Part shown: positions 53,836 to 62,162 of the stretch, piece after piece
How positions within the stretch are numbered: the first letter of the stretch is position 1
Layout of the letters: every line of letters begins with the position of its first letter
NCBI GenBank assembly: GCA_021847345.1
Contig: JAJZTW010000002.1
Coordinates: 91,660-155,659, forward strand
Source of the DNA: Pseudomonadota bacterium
Lineage (GTDB): Bacteria; Pseudomonadota; Gammaproteobacteria; Burkholderiales; Burkholderiaceae_C
Direction of reading: 5' to 3'
Length of the DNA: 64,000 bases
Position numbers and translations under genes: made by a program
The notes under the pieces: generated by a model
The model's database searches: none
What the model was told of the DNA's origin: nothing
Seen by the model: only the letters and a program-made list of their open reading frames with translations

Positions 53836-54540
53836 TCAGGCGACGTCGTGGCCGGCGGCTTGCGCGGGCCGCGCCGGCACGCCGACCCAGCACGAATCGG
53901 CAGGCAGGTCCTGCAGCGCCACGGCGCCGGCGCCGAGCACGCAGCGCGCGCCCACGGCGAGCCCGCGCAGCACGGTGCTGCCGGCGCCGACCAGCGCGGC
54001 CTCGCCGACACGCACCCCGCCGCCCAGGCGCGCGCCGGGTGCGACATGGGCCCAGGCCTGCACGACGCAGTCGTGGTCGACCACCGCGCCGTGGTTGACG
54101 ACGGCGCCCTCGCCGAGTTCGGCGAGCGGCCCCACCACGCACTGGGCGGCGAGCAGGCAGCCGGCGCCGACGCGGGCGCCCACGGCCAGCGCGGCGCTGG
54201 GGTGGATCACGCTGGCCAAGCGCGCCTGGCGTGCCTCGTCTGCCAGCAGCGCGCGCGCCTCGCGCTGGCGCGACGCGTTGTCGCCGATGGCCACGTGCAG
54301 GCCCCAGGGTTCGCGCAGTTCGCGCAGCGTCGCCGGCGACACCACCGGCACGCCGGGTAGCAGTTCGCTGCCCCACAGCGCCTCGCGACGGTCGCAGGCC
54401 ATGACCGCTCGCCACGCGCCGCTGGCCAGCGCGGCGTCGGCGGCGACACGCCCATGGCCGCCGGCGCCGAACACCACGAGCACGGGAGTGTCGGCGTCGG
54501 CGCGCGGGTTCGGGGCGGGAGAGCGGGAAGCTGGGTTCAC
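53836..54540 (-). CDS. PglD/NeuD-like sugar O/N-acetyltransferase
   Basis: Left-handed beta-helix acetyltransferase of the PglD/NeuD group, 234 residues with a GTG start. The N-terminal Rossmann-like part is VLVVFGAGGHGRVAADA. The hexapeptide repeats cover about 120-215, and the catalytic histidine is in NHGAVVDHDCVV, as in PglD. In this context it likely N-acetylates the 4-amino group to give UDP-diNAc-bacillosamine (LegH role). O-acetylation of the finished nonulosonic acid (NeuD role) is the alternative. It lies between the aminotransferase gene and the NeuC/LegG gene. Confidence 0.82.
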   Translation of the reverse strand: MNPASRSPAPNPRADADTPVLVVFGAGGHGRVAADAALASGAWRAVMACDRREALWGSELLPGVPVVSPATLRELREPWGLHVAIGDNASRQREARALLADEARQARLASVIHPSAALAVGARVGAGCLLAAQCVVGPLAELGEGAVVNHGAVVDHDCVVQAWAHVAPGARLGGGVRVGEAALVGAGSTVLRGLAVGARCVLGAGAVALQDLPADSCWVGVPARPAQAAGHDVA

Positions 54541-54624
54541 GACGGTGCCGGAAGCGGGGGAGGGGGCTGGGCCGGTTGCGGTGGCGAGCTCGCGCGGGAT
54601 GCGGCAGGCCGCCGCCCGCGCGGA

Positions 54625-55782
54625 TCAGAAACTCAGGGTCTTGTTCAGCAGCGCGGGGCTCAGGTCGACGGTGGCGAGCAGGTCGGCGATGCGTTCTCCG
54701 GCACGACCGTCGCCGTATACATTATGCGGGGCCGGTCGGTCGGCGCCGAGCAGCTCGCGCAGCGCCGCGGAGATCTCGACGGCGCTCACGCCCAGCGAAC
54801 GAACCCCGGGGTTGCGTTCGCGCAGGTGCTGGCGCGGGCCGAGGTCGAGCACCGGAGTTCCCAGGCTGGCCGCCTCGATGATGCCGGAGGAGGAGTTGCC
54901 CACCAGCGCGAAGGCGTGGCGCAGCGCGTCCAGATAGGTGGGGCGGGGCAGGTGGGTCAGCACGTGCCAGCCCTCGCCGTGCGCGCGCGCGGCGTCCAGC
55001 GCGCGCACGATCTGCGCCGAGCCGGCATCGGCGTTCGGAGCCATCCAGACCACGTCGAAATCGCGCCCGCCGCCGGCTTCGCGCAAGCCGGCGAGCAGCT
55101 CCAGGCCTTGCGCGCCGGCCTGCTCGGCCTGCTGCACCACCGGATGGAACACGGCCAGCGCGTAGTCGCGCCCCGGCGCCACGCCGACGGCCTGCAGCGC
55201 CTGCGCCCGCGGGGTGTGCAGATGGGGCGGCAGGTCGTCCAGCCCCGGGGCCCCGACGACGAACACGCGTTGCTCGGGCTCGCCCATCGCGATCAGGCGC
55301 TCGCGTGACTCGACGGTCGCCGAGAAGTGGTAGGTGGCGAGCTTGGAGATGGCGTGCCGCATGGGCTCGTCCACGGTGCCCGAGCGTTCACCGCCGTGGA
55401 TGTGCGCCACCGGCACTCCCAGGTGCAGCGCGGCGATGGCGCCGGCCAGCATCTCGCCGCGGTCGCCGAGCAGCAGCAGCGCGTCGTGACCGCCGCGTTG
55501 CAGTTCGGCCGTCACTCCCAGCAGGGTCTGGCCCACCGCGCGCGCCATGCCGGTGCGGTCGCGTGACGCGACGTCGCTGGGAATGCGCGCGACGATCGGC
55601 AGCGCGCTGGCCTCGATTTCGCGCACCGTGTCGCCGAATTCCGGGCACAGGTGCATGCCGGTGACGGCCAGCGCCAGTTCCAGGCGCGGGTGGCGCGCGA
55701 TGCGCTGCAGGCACGCCCGCATGAGCCCGAAGTCGGCCCGCGTTCCGCTCAGGTACAGGATGCGCCTGCGCTCACTCGTCAT
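54625..55782 (-). CDS. legG: Hydrolysing UDP-sugar 2-epimerase, NeuC/LegG
   Basis: Predicted to remove UDP and epimerise C2, giving 2,4-diacetamido-trideoxymannose, the precursor of legionaminic acid (or ManNAc for sialic acid). The 385-residue protein has YLSGTRADFGLMRACLQ, GDRGEMLAGAIAAL, VAHIHGGERSGTVDEPMRHA and VGNSSSGIIEAASLG, all family marks. LegG is preferred to NeuC because the PglF-, LegC- and PglD-type genes for the 4-amino sugar are in the same operon. It overlaps the neuB-like gene by 11 bases. Confidence 0.85.
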   Translation of the reverse strand: MTSERRRILYLSGTRADFGLMRACLQRIARHPRLELALAVTGMHLCPEFGDTVREIEASALPIVARIPSDVASRDRTGMARAVGQTLLGVTAELQRGGHDALLLLGDRGEMLAGAIAALHLGVPVAHIHGGERSGTVDEPMRHAISKLATYHFSATVESRERLIAMGEPEQRVFVVGAPGLDDLPPHLHTPRAQALQAVGVAPGRDYALAVFHPVVQQAEQAGAQGLELLAGLREAGGGRDFDVVWMAPNADAGSAQIVRALDAARAHGEGWHVLTHLPRPTYLDALRHAFALVGNSSSGIIEAASLGTPVLDLGPRQHLRERNPGVRSLGVSAVEISAALRELLGADRPAPHNVYGDGRAGERIADLLATVDLSPALLNKTLSF

Positions 55783-56824
55783 GAAGGTCGTCCCATTGCA
55801 GGACCTGCCCGGCCGGCAGCGCGTGGCGCAGGCGCCGTCCGGCGAGCCGGTCGATGTCGCGCGGGGCGATGCCCGTGCCGGGCCGGCGCAGTTGCAGATG
55901 TTGCGGCGTCAGCACGGCGCCGGCGGGAAGCTCGCGGGCGAGCACCACGCTGCGCCGCGCCACCGCACGCACCTCGAGTTCCTCCGGGCGCGGCGCCTTC
56001 ACGCCGTCACCCAGCATGGCCGGCAGGCGGCGCAGCTCGCGCACCAGCGCTGCGAACTCGGCGGCCTCGCTGGAGGCGGCGTGATCGGGGCCCGGCAGGC
56101 GGCGATCCAGCGTGATGTGCTTTTCCACCACCACGGCGCCCAGCGCCACCGCGGCCAGGGCCGCGGTGTTGCCCAGGCTGTGGTCCGAGTAACCCAGCGG
56201 TGCGCCCAGTTGCGCGAGCTGGTGCAGCGCGCGCAGGTTCAGCGCTTCGTCGGGCGCCGGATAGGCCGATGTGCAGTGCAGCAGCACCAGCGGCGCCGGC
56301 ACCGGCTCGGCCGCGCGCGGCACGCTGCCGTGGCCCCAGGTCTCGTGCACCCAGCCGACGGCCTCGCGCACCTCGTCGAGGTCGGCCATGCCGGTCGACA
56401 GCAGCAGGGGCAGGCGCGCCGACGCCGCCTTGCGCAACAGCGAGCGGTTGGTGATTTCCCCCGACGGCAGTTTCAGGCGGCGCACGCCGAGCTCGACCAG
56501 CTCGTCGACCGCGGCCTCGGAGAAGGGGGTGGAGAGGAATTCGATGCCGCGGTCGCGGCAGCGCTGCGCGATGGCCCGGAACTGCGACGCGTCGAGCTCC
56601 AGCGCGCGCAGCATCGCAAGCTGCTCGGTCTGGCCGGTCTGGTCGCGTTGGTAGGCCGCGGTGGCGGCTCCCGGAGCGACCAGGTCCTCGGCGCGGAAGG
56701 TCTGGAATTTCACCGCGTCGGCGCCCGCGGCGGCGGCGGCGTCGACCAGCGCCAGCGCCATGTCGAGGCGGCCGTTGTGGTTCACCCCGGCCTCGGCGAT
56801 GACGAATACCCGGGTCGGATTCAT
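55772..56824 (-). CDS. legI: Nonulosonic acid synthase, NeuB/LegI
   Basis: Condenses the 2,4-diacetamido sugar (or ManNAc) with phosphoenolpyruvate to the nine-carbon acid. The 350-residue protein has a TIM-barrel domain with FVIAEAGVNHNGRLDMALAL, KFQTFRAEDLV, RRLKLPSGEITNRSLL (the PSGEITN form is typical of Leg/Neu synthases) and VEKHITLDRRLPGPDHAAS. The C-terminal antifreeze-like SAF domain is RRSVVLARELPAGAVLTPQH. It overlaps the cytidylyltransferase gene by four bases (ATGA) and the epimerase gene by 11. Confidence 0.9.
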   Translation of the reverse strand: MNPTRVFVIAEAGVNHNGRLDMALALVDAAAAAGADAVKFQTFRAEDLVAPGAATAAYQRDQTGQTEQLAMLRALELDASQFRAIAQRCRDRGIEFLSTPFSEAAVDELVELGVRRLKLPSGEITNRSLLRKAASARLPLLLSTGMADLDEVREAVGWVHETWGHGSVPRAAEPVPAPLVLLHCTSAYPAPDEALNLRALHQLAQLGAPLGYSDHSLGNTAALAAVALGAVVVEKHITLDRRLPGPDHAASSEAAEFAALVRELRRLPAMLGDGVKAPRPEELEVRAVARRSVVLARELPAGAVLTPQHLQLRRPGTGIAPRDIDRLAGRRLRHALPAGQVLQWDDLHDE

Positions 56825-57525
56825 GTGCCTTGCTCCCTGGCCAGCGCGCGTTCGGCGGCGGCGAAATCGTCGGCGGTGTCGATGTCCACCGAGCGCGACG
56901 CCGGCATCACGTGGGCGGCCACGCGCACGCTCCACATGCCGTGGCGCGCCGCGTGCGCCAGCGCGGCGCGGCGCCACACGTAGATCGAGCCGTTGAGCGC
57001 CCACACCGGCGGCGCCGCCTGGCGCGCGCCCAGCCCGTCGCCCTTGCTGATGTGCACGCAGCCGTCGGGGCGCGGCTCGACCAGGTTGAAATACGGATTG
57101 AAGCCGCTGTCGAAAGCGGTCAGCACGAGGTCCGGCGCGTCCGCGGCGTCGGCGCGCGCCAGGCAGGCGTCGAGGTCGGCGGCGTGCCGCAGCGGAGACG
57201 TGGGCTGCAGGTCGACGATGCGATCGAGGCTTCGTCCCTCGGAACGCTCCAGGTGCTCCACCAGGTGCTCGATCACCGGCAGCTTGGGCGTGTCGTCGCG
57301 CGCCAGCTCGGGCGGGCGCAGGTACGCAACCCTGGCGCCCGCCGCGCGCGCGATGTCGGCGATCGCCGGGTCGTCGGTGGACACGTACACGGCGCCGATC
57401 GCGGCATGCGCCAGTGCGAACTCGATGCTGTGCACGATCAGCGGCTTGCCGAGCAGCGGCCGGATGTTCTTGCCCGGCAGGCCCTTGCTGCCCCCGCGCG
57501 CGCAGATGGTGGCGATGGTGTTCAT
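56821..57525 (-). CDS. legF: CMP-nonulosonate cytidylyltransferase, NeuA/LegF
   Basis: Activates the nonulosonic acid to its CMP form for glycosyl transfer. The 234-residue protein begins IATICARGGSKGLPGKNIRP, the nucleotide-binding loop of CMP-sugar synthetases, and has YVSTDDPAIADIAR, DLQPTSPLRHAADLDACL, LNGSIYVWRR and SVDIDTADDF (metal-binding aspartates). It follows the glycosyltransferase gene with a 4-base overlap (ATGA). LegF is preferred on context; PseF or NeuA remain possible. Confidence 0.88.
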   Translation of the reverse strand: MNTIATICARGGSKGLPGKNIRPLLGKPLIVHSIEFALAHAAIGAVYVSTDDPAIADIARAAGARVAYLRPPELARDDTPKLPVIEHLVEHLERSEGRSLDRIVDLQPTSPLRHAADLDACLARADAADAPDLVLTAFDSGFNPYFNLVEPRPDGCVHISKGDGLGARQAAPPVWALNGSIYVWRRAALAHAARHGMWSVRVAAHVMPASRSVDIDTADDFAAAERALAREQGT

Positions 57526-58778
57526 GCCTGCAGCAGTGCCTCGATCTCGTCGGCCACCGCCGGCGCGGCGGCATGCGGCCGCGCCCAGCGCGTGGGCGGC
57601 GGCGGATGGTCCAGTACCTGGTCGAGCGCGCCCGGCAGCAGCTCCAGGCTCGGCACGCCTTGCGCGACTCCCAGCGCGGCATAGTCGGGCCCGCGCAGCA
57701 CGCCCGGGGAGCATTGCAGCGACAGCACCGGACGAGCCGCCACCGCCGCCTGCAGCCCGACCGTGGTGGTCTGCACCACCACCGCGTCGGCGGCCAGGAT
57801 CAGGCCCTCGATGGGCTCTTGCGAGCCCACGCTGAAGTGCACCCGTGGCGTGTCCTCGGCACGCGGCAGGCGGTGCCAGTGGTTGGGGTGATGGCGCACC
57901 ACCAGCGAGGCATGGTCCCGTTGCTCGACCCAGGCGCGCGCGGCAGCCTCCATGGCCAGCGGCAGGGCGTCTCCGGCCGGCCACGGCGAGCGCGCATCGC
58001 CCCGTGTCTCGGGCTGCGTGGCCAGCAGCACGAGACGGCCGGGTTCGCGCCCCCAGCGCTGCTGCCAGCGCTCGCGCAAGGCCCGCGCCTGCTCGCGCGC
58101 GGCCGGCGCGTGCAGCGCGTCGAAGGCGGGGTTGCCGGTGACCGCGATGCGCTCGCGCGGCCAGCCGGCGGCGACCAGGTTGTCGCGCACGGCGTCGGCC
58201 AGCACGCATACCCGTGTCGGGTGGGCGGTGCGCGCGGCGAACGGGTCGCCCGGCTGCCCGAACAGGTCGAGCACGGCGAGGCTGGCGATACCCAGCTCCT
58301 GCGCGGCTTCCAGCGCCGCCTGCTCGCTGCGCGGGGAATTCGTGGCCAGCACGAGGTGCGGGCGCAGCGCACGCAGTACGCGCTCGAGGAACTCGCGCGG
58401 CGCGAAGGCCTGGCGTCCGCGCTCGGCCAGCTCCCGCGCGGCGGCCGACGCGCCGAGCCTGCGGTGCAGCTCCCAGGCGTTGACTCCCAGGTAGGCGACG
58501 GTCTCGTCCTCGCTGACGTCGGGATGCGAGTTGCCGTCGAGCATGCTCCGGCCCAGCGCGAGTGCCTGCTCGCGCTCGGCGGGCTGCAGCAGGTGCAGCA
58601 GGGACTGGTAGCCCAGCGGCTGCCAGCCGGCGGCCGCGGCGGCCCGACGCGCCGTGGTCAGCGCCAGCAGGCTCAGCTCGAGGTCGGGCCGGCGCCGGCG
58701 CAGCACATCGAGCACCGGCAGCAGCATGGCGATGTGGCCGCCGCCGTAGGCCACCGCGAGCAGGCGTTCGCGTGCCAC
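57522..58778 (-). CDS. Putative GT-B glycosyltransferase or polysaccharide synthesis protein (GTG start)
   Basis: Not firmly assigned. The 418-residue protein starts at GTG (58778), sharing a base with the asnB stop (TAGTG). The sequence VARERLLAVAYGGGHIAMLL at the N-terminus and LVVRHHPNHWHRLP, then LAADAVVVQTTTVGLQAAVA near residue 340 resemble GT-B fold transferases and surface-polysaccharide proteins that bind nucleotide or polyprenyl sugars. LATNSPRSEQAALEAAQELG and VTGNPAFDAL are also typical of that group. It may transfer the CMP-nonulosonic acid or another sugar of this operon. Confidence 0.65.
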   Translation of the reverse strand: MARERLLAVAYGGGHIAMLLPVLDVLRRRRPDLELSLLALTTARRAAAAAGWQPLGYQSLLHLLQPAEREQALALGRSMLDGNSHPDVSEDETVAYLGVNAWELHRRLGASAAARELAERGRQAFAPREFLERVLRALRPHLVLATNSPRSEQAALEAAQELGIASLAVLDLFGQPGDPFAARTAHPTRVCVLADAVRDNLVAAGWPRERIAVTGNPAFDALHAPAAREQARALRERWQQRWGREPGRLVLLATQPETRGDARSPWPAGDALPLAMEAAARAWVEQRDHASLVVRHHPNHWHRLPRAEDTPRVHFSVGSQEPIEGLILAADAVVVQTTTVGLQAAVAARPVLSLQCSPGVLRGPDYAALGVAQGVPSLELLPGALDQVLDHPPPPTRWARPHAAAPAVADEIEALLQA

Positions 58779-60583
58779 TAGGCCCCCTCCCAGTCCGGCT
58801 GGAAGCGCCGCGCCCAGATTTCCAGCGCGGCCAGCGCGCGCAATTCGCGGGTGTGGTTGGCGCTGCCGTCGGCGTGGCGCTCGAACAGGGTGCGCAGGTG
58901 CTGCGCGTCGAACAGGCGAGCGGCCAGCGCATCGGGAGCGAACAGCAGCTCGTGCAGCCAGGCCTTGCGCGGTCCGCGGAACCATTCCCCGATCGGGACC
59001 GTGAACATCTGCTTGCGGCGAAACGCCAGCTGCTCGCCGATCAGCGGCTGCACCGCGCGCTTGAACCAGTGCTTCTTGTCGCCGTTCACCAGCTTGGTCG
59101 ATCCCGGGCTGCGAAACGCCAGTTCCATCATGCGCCAGTCGAGAAACGGCGTGCGTGCCTCGAGCGACACCGCCATGCCCATGCGGTCGGGCTTGACCAG
59201 GTTGTTGCCAGGCAGCAGCAGCATCATGTCCAGGAACAGCATCTGGTTCACGCGATCGAAATGCCCGACCTGGCGCAGCCACGGCTCGGCCACGTCGCGC
59301 ACGCTGTCCACATCGCGCAGGCGCCGGCGCAGCCACGGCTGCAGCAGCTGCTCGCGCGCCTGCGTGCCGAACAGGCCCCCGCGTTCGACCAGGGCGCGCG
59401 CGAAGCCGGCGGTGTCCAGGGAGTCGAGCGCGGGGTCGGCGAGCAGCGCCGCGTATTTGTCGTAGCCGGCGAAGAGTTCGTCGCCGCCGTCACCGGTGAG
59501 CACCACCTTGACCTCGCGCGCGGCCAGGCGGGCCACCTCCAGCGTGGGCAGGAATGAAGCGTCGCCATGCGGCTGGTCGCAATGCCACAGCGCGTCGGGC
59601 CAGTCGTCCAGCAGATCCGGGCGCACCACGCGCTCGCGATGCTCGGTGCCGAAGCGCGCGGCCGCCTCGCGCGCATGGGCGGACTCGTCGAAACGAGGAT
59701 CGTCGAACCCGATGCAGAAACTGCGTACCGGCTCGCCCACGTGACGCGCCATCAGAGCCACCACGGTGCTCGAGTCCACGCCACCCGAAAGAAACGCGCC
59801 GAACGGAACGTCGGCGCGCAGGCGCAGGCGCACGGCGTCGTCCAGCAAATCGAGGAACTCGCCCTGCCAGGCGTCGAAGGCCATGTCGCGCGGCTGCTGC
59901 TCGGCCAGGCTCCACCAGCGCCGCGAGCGCGCGCCGCGGGCGTCCACGCTGAGCACGCAGCCGGGTTCCACATGACGCACGCCATCGAACAGGGTCCACG
60001 GCGGCGGCACGTAGTTGTAGGCGAGGTAATGCTGCAACGCGGCCAGGTCCAGGCGCGGGCGCTGGTCCAGTGCAGGCAGCAGCGCCTTGATCTCCGAGCC
60101 GAACAGCAGGCGCCGTCCGTCGTCGCGCACGTACAGCGGCTTGACTCCGACGCGGTCGCGCACCAGGTGCAGGCGGCTGGCGGCGGGGTCGCGGCGGTCC
60201 AGCACGGCGAAGGCGAACATGCCGTTGAGCCGCGGCAGGAAACCCAGGCCCTCGCGTTCGTACAGGCGCAGCAGCACCTCGGTGTCGCTGTGGTCGCTGG
60301 CGAAGCGCACACCTTGGGCCTGCAGCTCCCGGCGCAATTCCACGTGGTTGAAGATCTCGCCGTTCTGCACCAGCACGATGCGCCCGTCGTCGGACACGAA
60401 GGGCTGGTGGCCGCCGGCGATGTCGATGACCGACAGGCGCCGGTTGCCCAGCGCCGCGCCGGGGCCCTGCCAGGCGCCGGTGTCGTCCGGGCCGCGGTGC
60501 CGCAGCGATGCATCCATGGCGTGCAGGATGCCCGGTCCGAGCTCGGCGCCCGATCGATCAAAGTAGCCGTAGATCCCGCACAT
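58778..60583 (-). CDS. AsnB-like glutamine amidotransferase / asparagine synthase
   Basis: Asparagine synthase (glutamine-hydrolysing) family, 601 residues. The start at 60583 makes Cys2 the N-terminal nucleophile (MCGIYGYFDRSG); the track start 19 codons upstream would bury it. The N-terminal glutaminase domain includes LRHRGPDDTGAW and NGEIFNHVELR. The synthetase domain holds the PP-loop AFLSGGVDSSTVVAL and LTGDGGDELFAGYDKYA. In glycan clusters such enzymes often amidate sugar acids rather than make asparagine; a nonulosonic or uronic acid is a plausible acceptor. It is followed directly by the glycosyltransferase gene. Confidence 0.88.
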   Translation of the reverse strand: MCGIYGYFDRSGAELGPGILHAMDASLRHRGPDDTGAWQGPGAALGNRRLSVIDIAGGHQPFVSDDGRIVLVQNGEIFNHVELRRELQAQGVRFASDHSDTEVLLRLYEREGLGFLPRLNGMFAFAVLDRRDPAASRLHLVRDRVGVKPLYVRDDGRRLLFGSEIKALLPALDQRPRLDLAALQHYLAYNYVPPPWTLFDGVRHVEPGCVLSVDARGARSRRWWSLAEQQPRDMAFDAWQGEFLDLLDDAVRLRLRADVPFGAFLSGGVDSSTVVALMARHVGEPVRSFCIGFDDPRFDESAHAREAAARFGTEHRERVVRPDLLDDWPDALWHCDQPHGDASFLPTLEVARLAAREVKVVLTGDGGDELFAGYDKYAALLADPALDSLDTAGFARALVERGGLFGTQAREQLLQPWLRRRLRDVDSVRDVAEPWLRQVGHFDRVNQMLFLDMMLLLPGNNLVKPDRMGMAVSLEARTPFLDWRMMELAFRSPGSTKLVNGDKKHWFKRAVQPLIGEQLAFRRKQMFTVPIGEWFRGPRKAWLHELLFAPDALAARLFDAQHLRTLFERHADGSANHTRELRALAALEIWARRFQPDWEGA

Positions 60584-60658
60584 GGAGCAAAGGGGCAAAG
60601 GTTGGATTGTCGCCTCACGCGGCTCGCCGTGGGGGCACACCTGCCCCCGGGGCCCGTG

Positions 60659-61216
60659 TCAGTTGGCGCTTTTTCGCATCACCTGGGCCACGGTCATCAG
60701 GATGATGCGCACGTCGCGCAGCAGGCCCGGCGCGCGCGCGTAGTCCAGGTCGGCCTGCAGGCGCTGGCGCGGCGTGGCGCGCGAGCGGTACAGCGCCTGC
60801 GCCAGGCCGGTGAGCCCGGGGCGCACGCTGCAGCGCAGGGCCCAGTCCTGCTCGCTGTAGTCGGCACGCTGCGCCGGCAGGTCGGGGCGCGGCCCCACCA
60901 GGCTCATGTCTCCGCGCAACACATTGATCAATTGAGGCAGCTCGTCGACACTGGTGCGGCGCAGCCAGCGTCCGACACGCGTGATCCGGGCGTCACCCTC
61001 GCTCGTGCGCTGGGGGCCGCGTGATTCGGCATCGCGCACCATGGAGCGGAACTTGTAGAGCCGGAACGGCCTGCCGCCCAGGCCGGCGCGCCATTGCGAG
61101 AACAGCACCGGGCGTCCGCTGTCGAGCCACACGGCCAGCGCGGCGGCCGCCATGGGAAGCGCCAGCACGATCAGCGCCACCGCGGCCAGCACGATGTCGA
61201 AGGCGCGCTTGAGCAT
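60659..61216 (-). CDS. PglC-like phosphoglycosyl transferase (lipid-linked glycan initiation)
   Basis: Small monotopic sugar-phosphate transferase, 185 residues, the PglC/WcaJ-C-terminal type. One N-terminal membrane helix (IVLAAVALIVLALPMAAAAL) precedes the catalytic domain with YKFRSMVRDAE, RRTSVDELPQLINVLRGDMS (the DE dyad) and LVGPRPDLPAQ. PglC moves diNAc-bacillosamine-1-phosphate from UDP to undecaprenyl phosphate. UDP-diNAcBac is just what the PglF-, LegC- and PglD-like genes here would make. Its ATG overlaps the stop of the aldolase-like gene (TGATG). Confidence 0.88.
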   Translation of the reverse strand: MLKRAFDIVLAAVALIVLALPMAAAALAVWLDSGRPVLFSQWRAGLGGRPFRLYKFRSMVRDAESRGPQRTSEGDARITRVGRWLRRTSVDELPQLINVLRGDMSLVGPRPDLPAQRADYSEQDWALRCSVRPGLTGLAQALYRSRATPRQRLQADLDYARAPGLLRDVRIILMTVAQVMRKSAN

Positions 61217-62043
61217 CAGGTACGTGCCGTCGCCAGCGTGGCCGCCGCCTTGCGGATCAGGTCGCAGGCCAGCAGGTGGTCGCTTTGCACTTCCTCGGCG
61301 CTGCGCGCCGCCAGCACCGCCTCGCAGTGCCCCAGGCGCCGCAGCTGCTCGCGATACATCGAGCGCCAGTCACTGTCCGGATCCTCGAACATCTCGCGAT
61401 TGAACGTGCGGGACAGAATCACGCTCTGGGAGCCCAGCCGGATGTGCTCGGCCAGCACCACGCGCCCCGGCAGCAGGCCTTCGTCGAGCCGCGCGATGCC
61501 GCCGAACCCGAAGCGCAGGTCGCGCTCGTGCGCCGCCCGCGCCACGCGCTCGACGGTGCCGTCGGCCAGCGGCTCGAACATGAAGCGGCAGCCCAGCTGC
61601 CGGTGCAGGTCGTTGAGCCCGACGTAGATCTCGTCCAGTCCCGGCTGGTCGGCCCAGGATGGCAGGCTGTGCAGCGCGCCACGGGTTTCCAGCAGCGCGA
61701 TCAGGCGGGCGCGCCCGTGGATGGCTTCGGCGCAGGCGCGCAGCGCCCGGGGCTGCTCGAACATCGGCAGCATCAGGCTGTCGGCGCCCTGTCGGAGCAC
61801 TTGCTCGACCTCGTCGGGGCTTTGCGCGTGCCAGGGGTTGATGCGCACGATCAGGTGCGCGCGCGGCGCCGCCGCGCGCACCGCGCCGACATCGGATGGC
61901 AGGTGGTCGGAGATGAAGGTGCCGAGCCCGCCCTGGCGTTCGAGCTTGCCCATGCGCTCGAGGTCGACCATGATGCGCGGCACCCCGCATTGCACCGCGA
62001 ATGCGGCGAAATCGGGTTGGTTGGTGATCTGGATCCAGTCCAT
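61216..62043 (-). CDS. HpcH/HpaI aldolase-like protein in glycan operon
   Basis: TIM-barrel protein of the HpcH/HpaI aldolase / citrate lyase family, 275 residues. Family signs are LIVRINPWH, GADSLMLPMFEQP, ARLIALLETRGAL (metal-binding glutamate) and LDEIYVGLNDLHRQLG. In catabolism such enzymes split or form bonds to pyruvate. Its role in this operon is unknown: it could recycle or make a pyruvate-containing sugar such as a nonulosonic acid. The N-terminus MDWIQITNQPDFAAF is unlike catabolic members. It is translationally coupled to the PglC-like gene. Confidence 0.75.
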   Translation of the reverse strand: MDWIQITNQPDFAAFAVQCGVPRIMVDLERMGKLERQGGLGTFISDHLPSDVGAVRAAAPRAHLIVRINPWHAQSPDEVEQVLRQGADSLMLPMFEQPRALRACAEAIHGRARLIALLETRGALHSLPSWADQPGLDEIYVGLNDLHRQLGCRFMFEPLADGTVERVARAAHERDLRFGFGGIARLDEGLLPGRVVLAEHIRLGSQSVILSRTFNREMFEDPDSDWRSMYREQLRRLGHCEAVLAARSAEEVQSDHLLACDLIRKAAATLATART

Positions 62044-62162
62044 GGTCACGGGGGCGTGGGAAGGGCCGGGACGGCAGGGCCTGCGGCCGCACAGGCAAGG
62101 GGCGCGCCAGGCGAGCGCAGGAGGGCGATGGGCATGTCGGGCCGGGAGCGGCTCCAGCGGCT

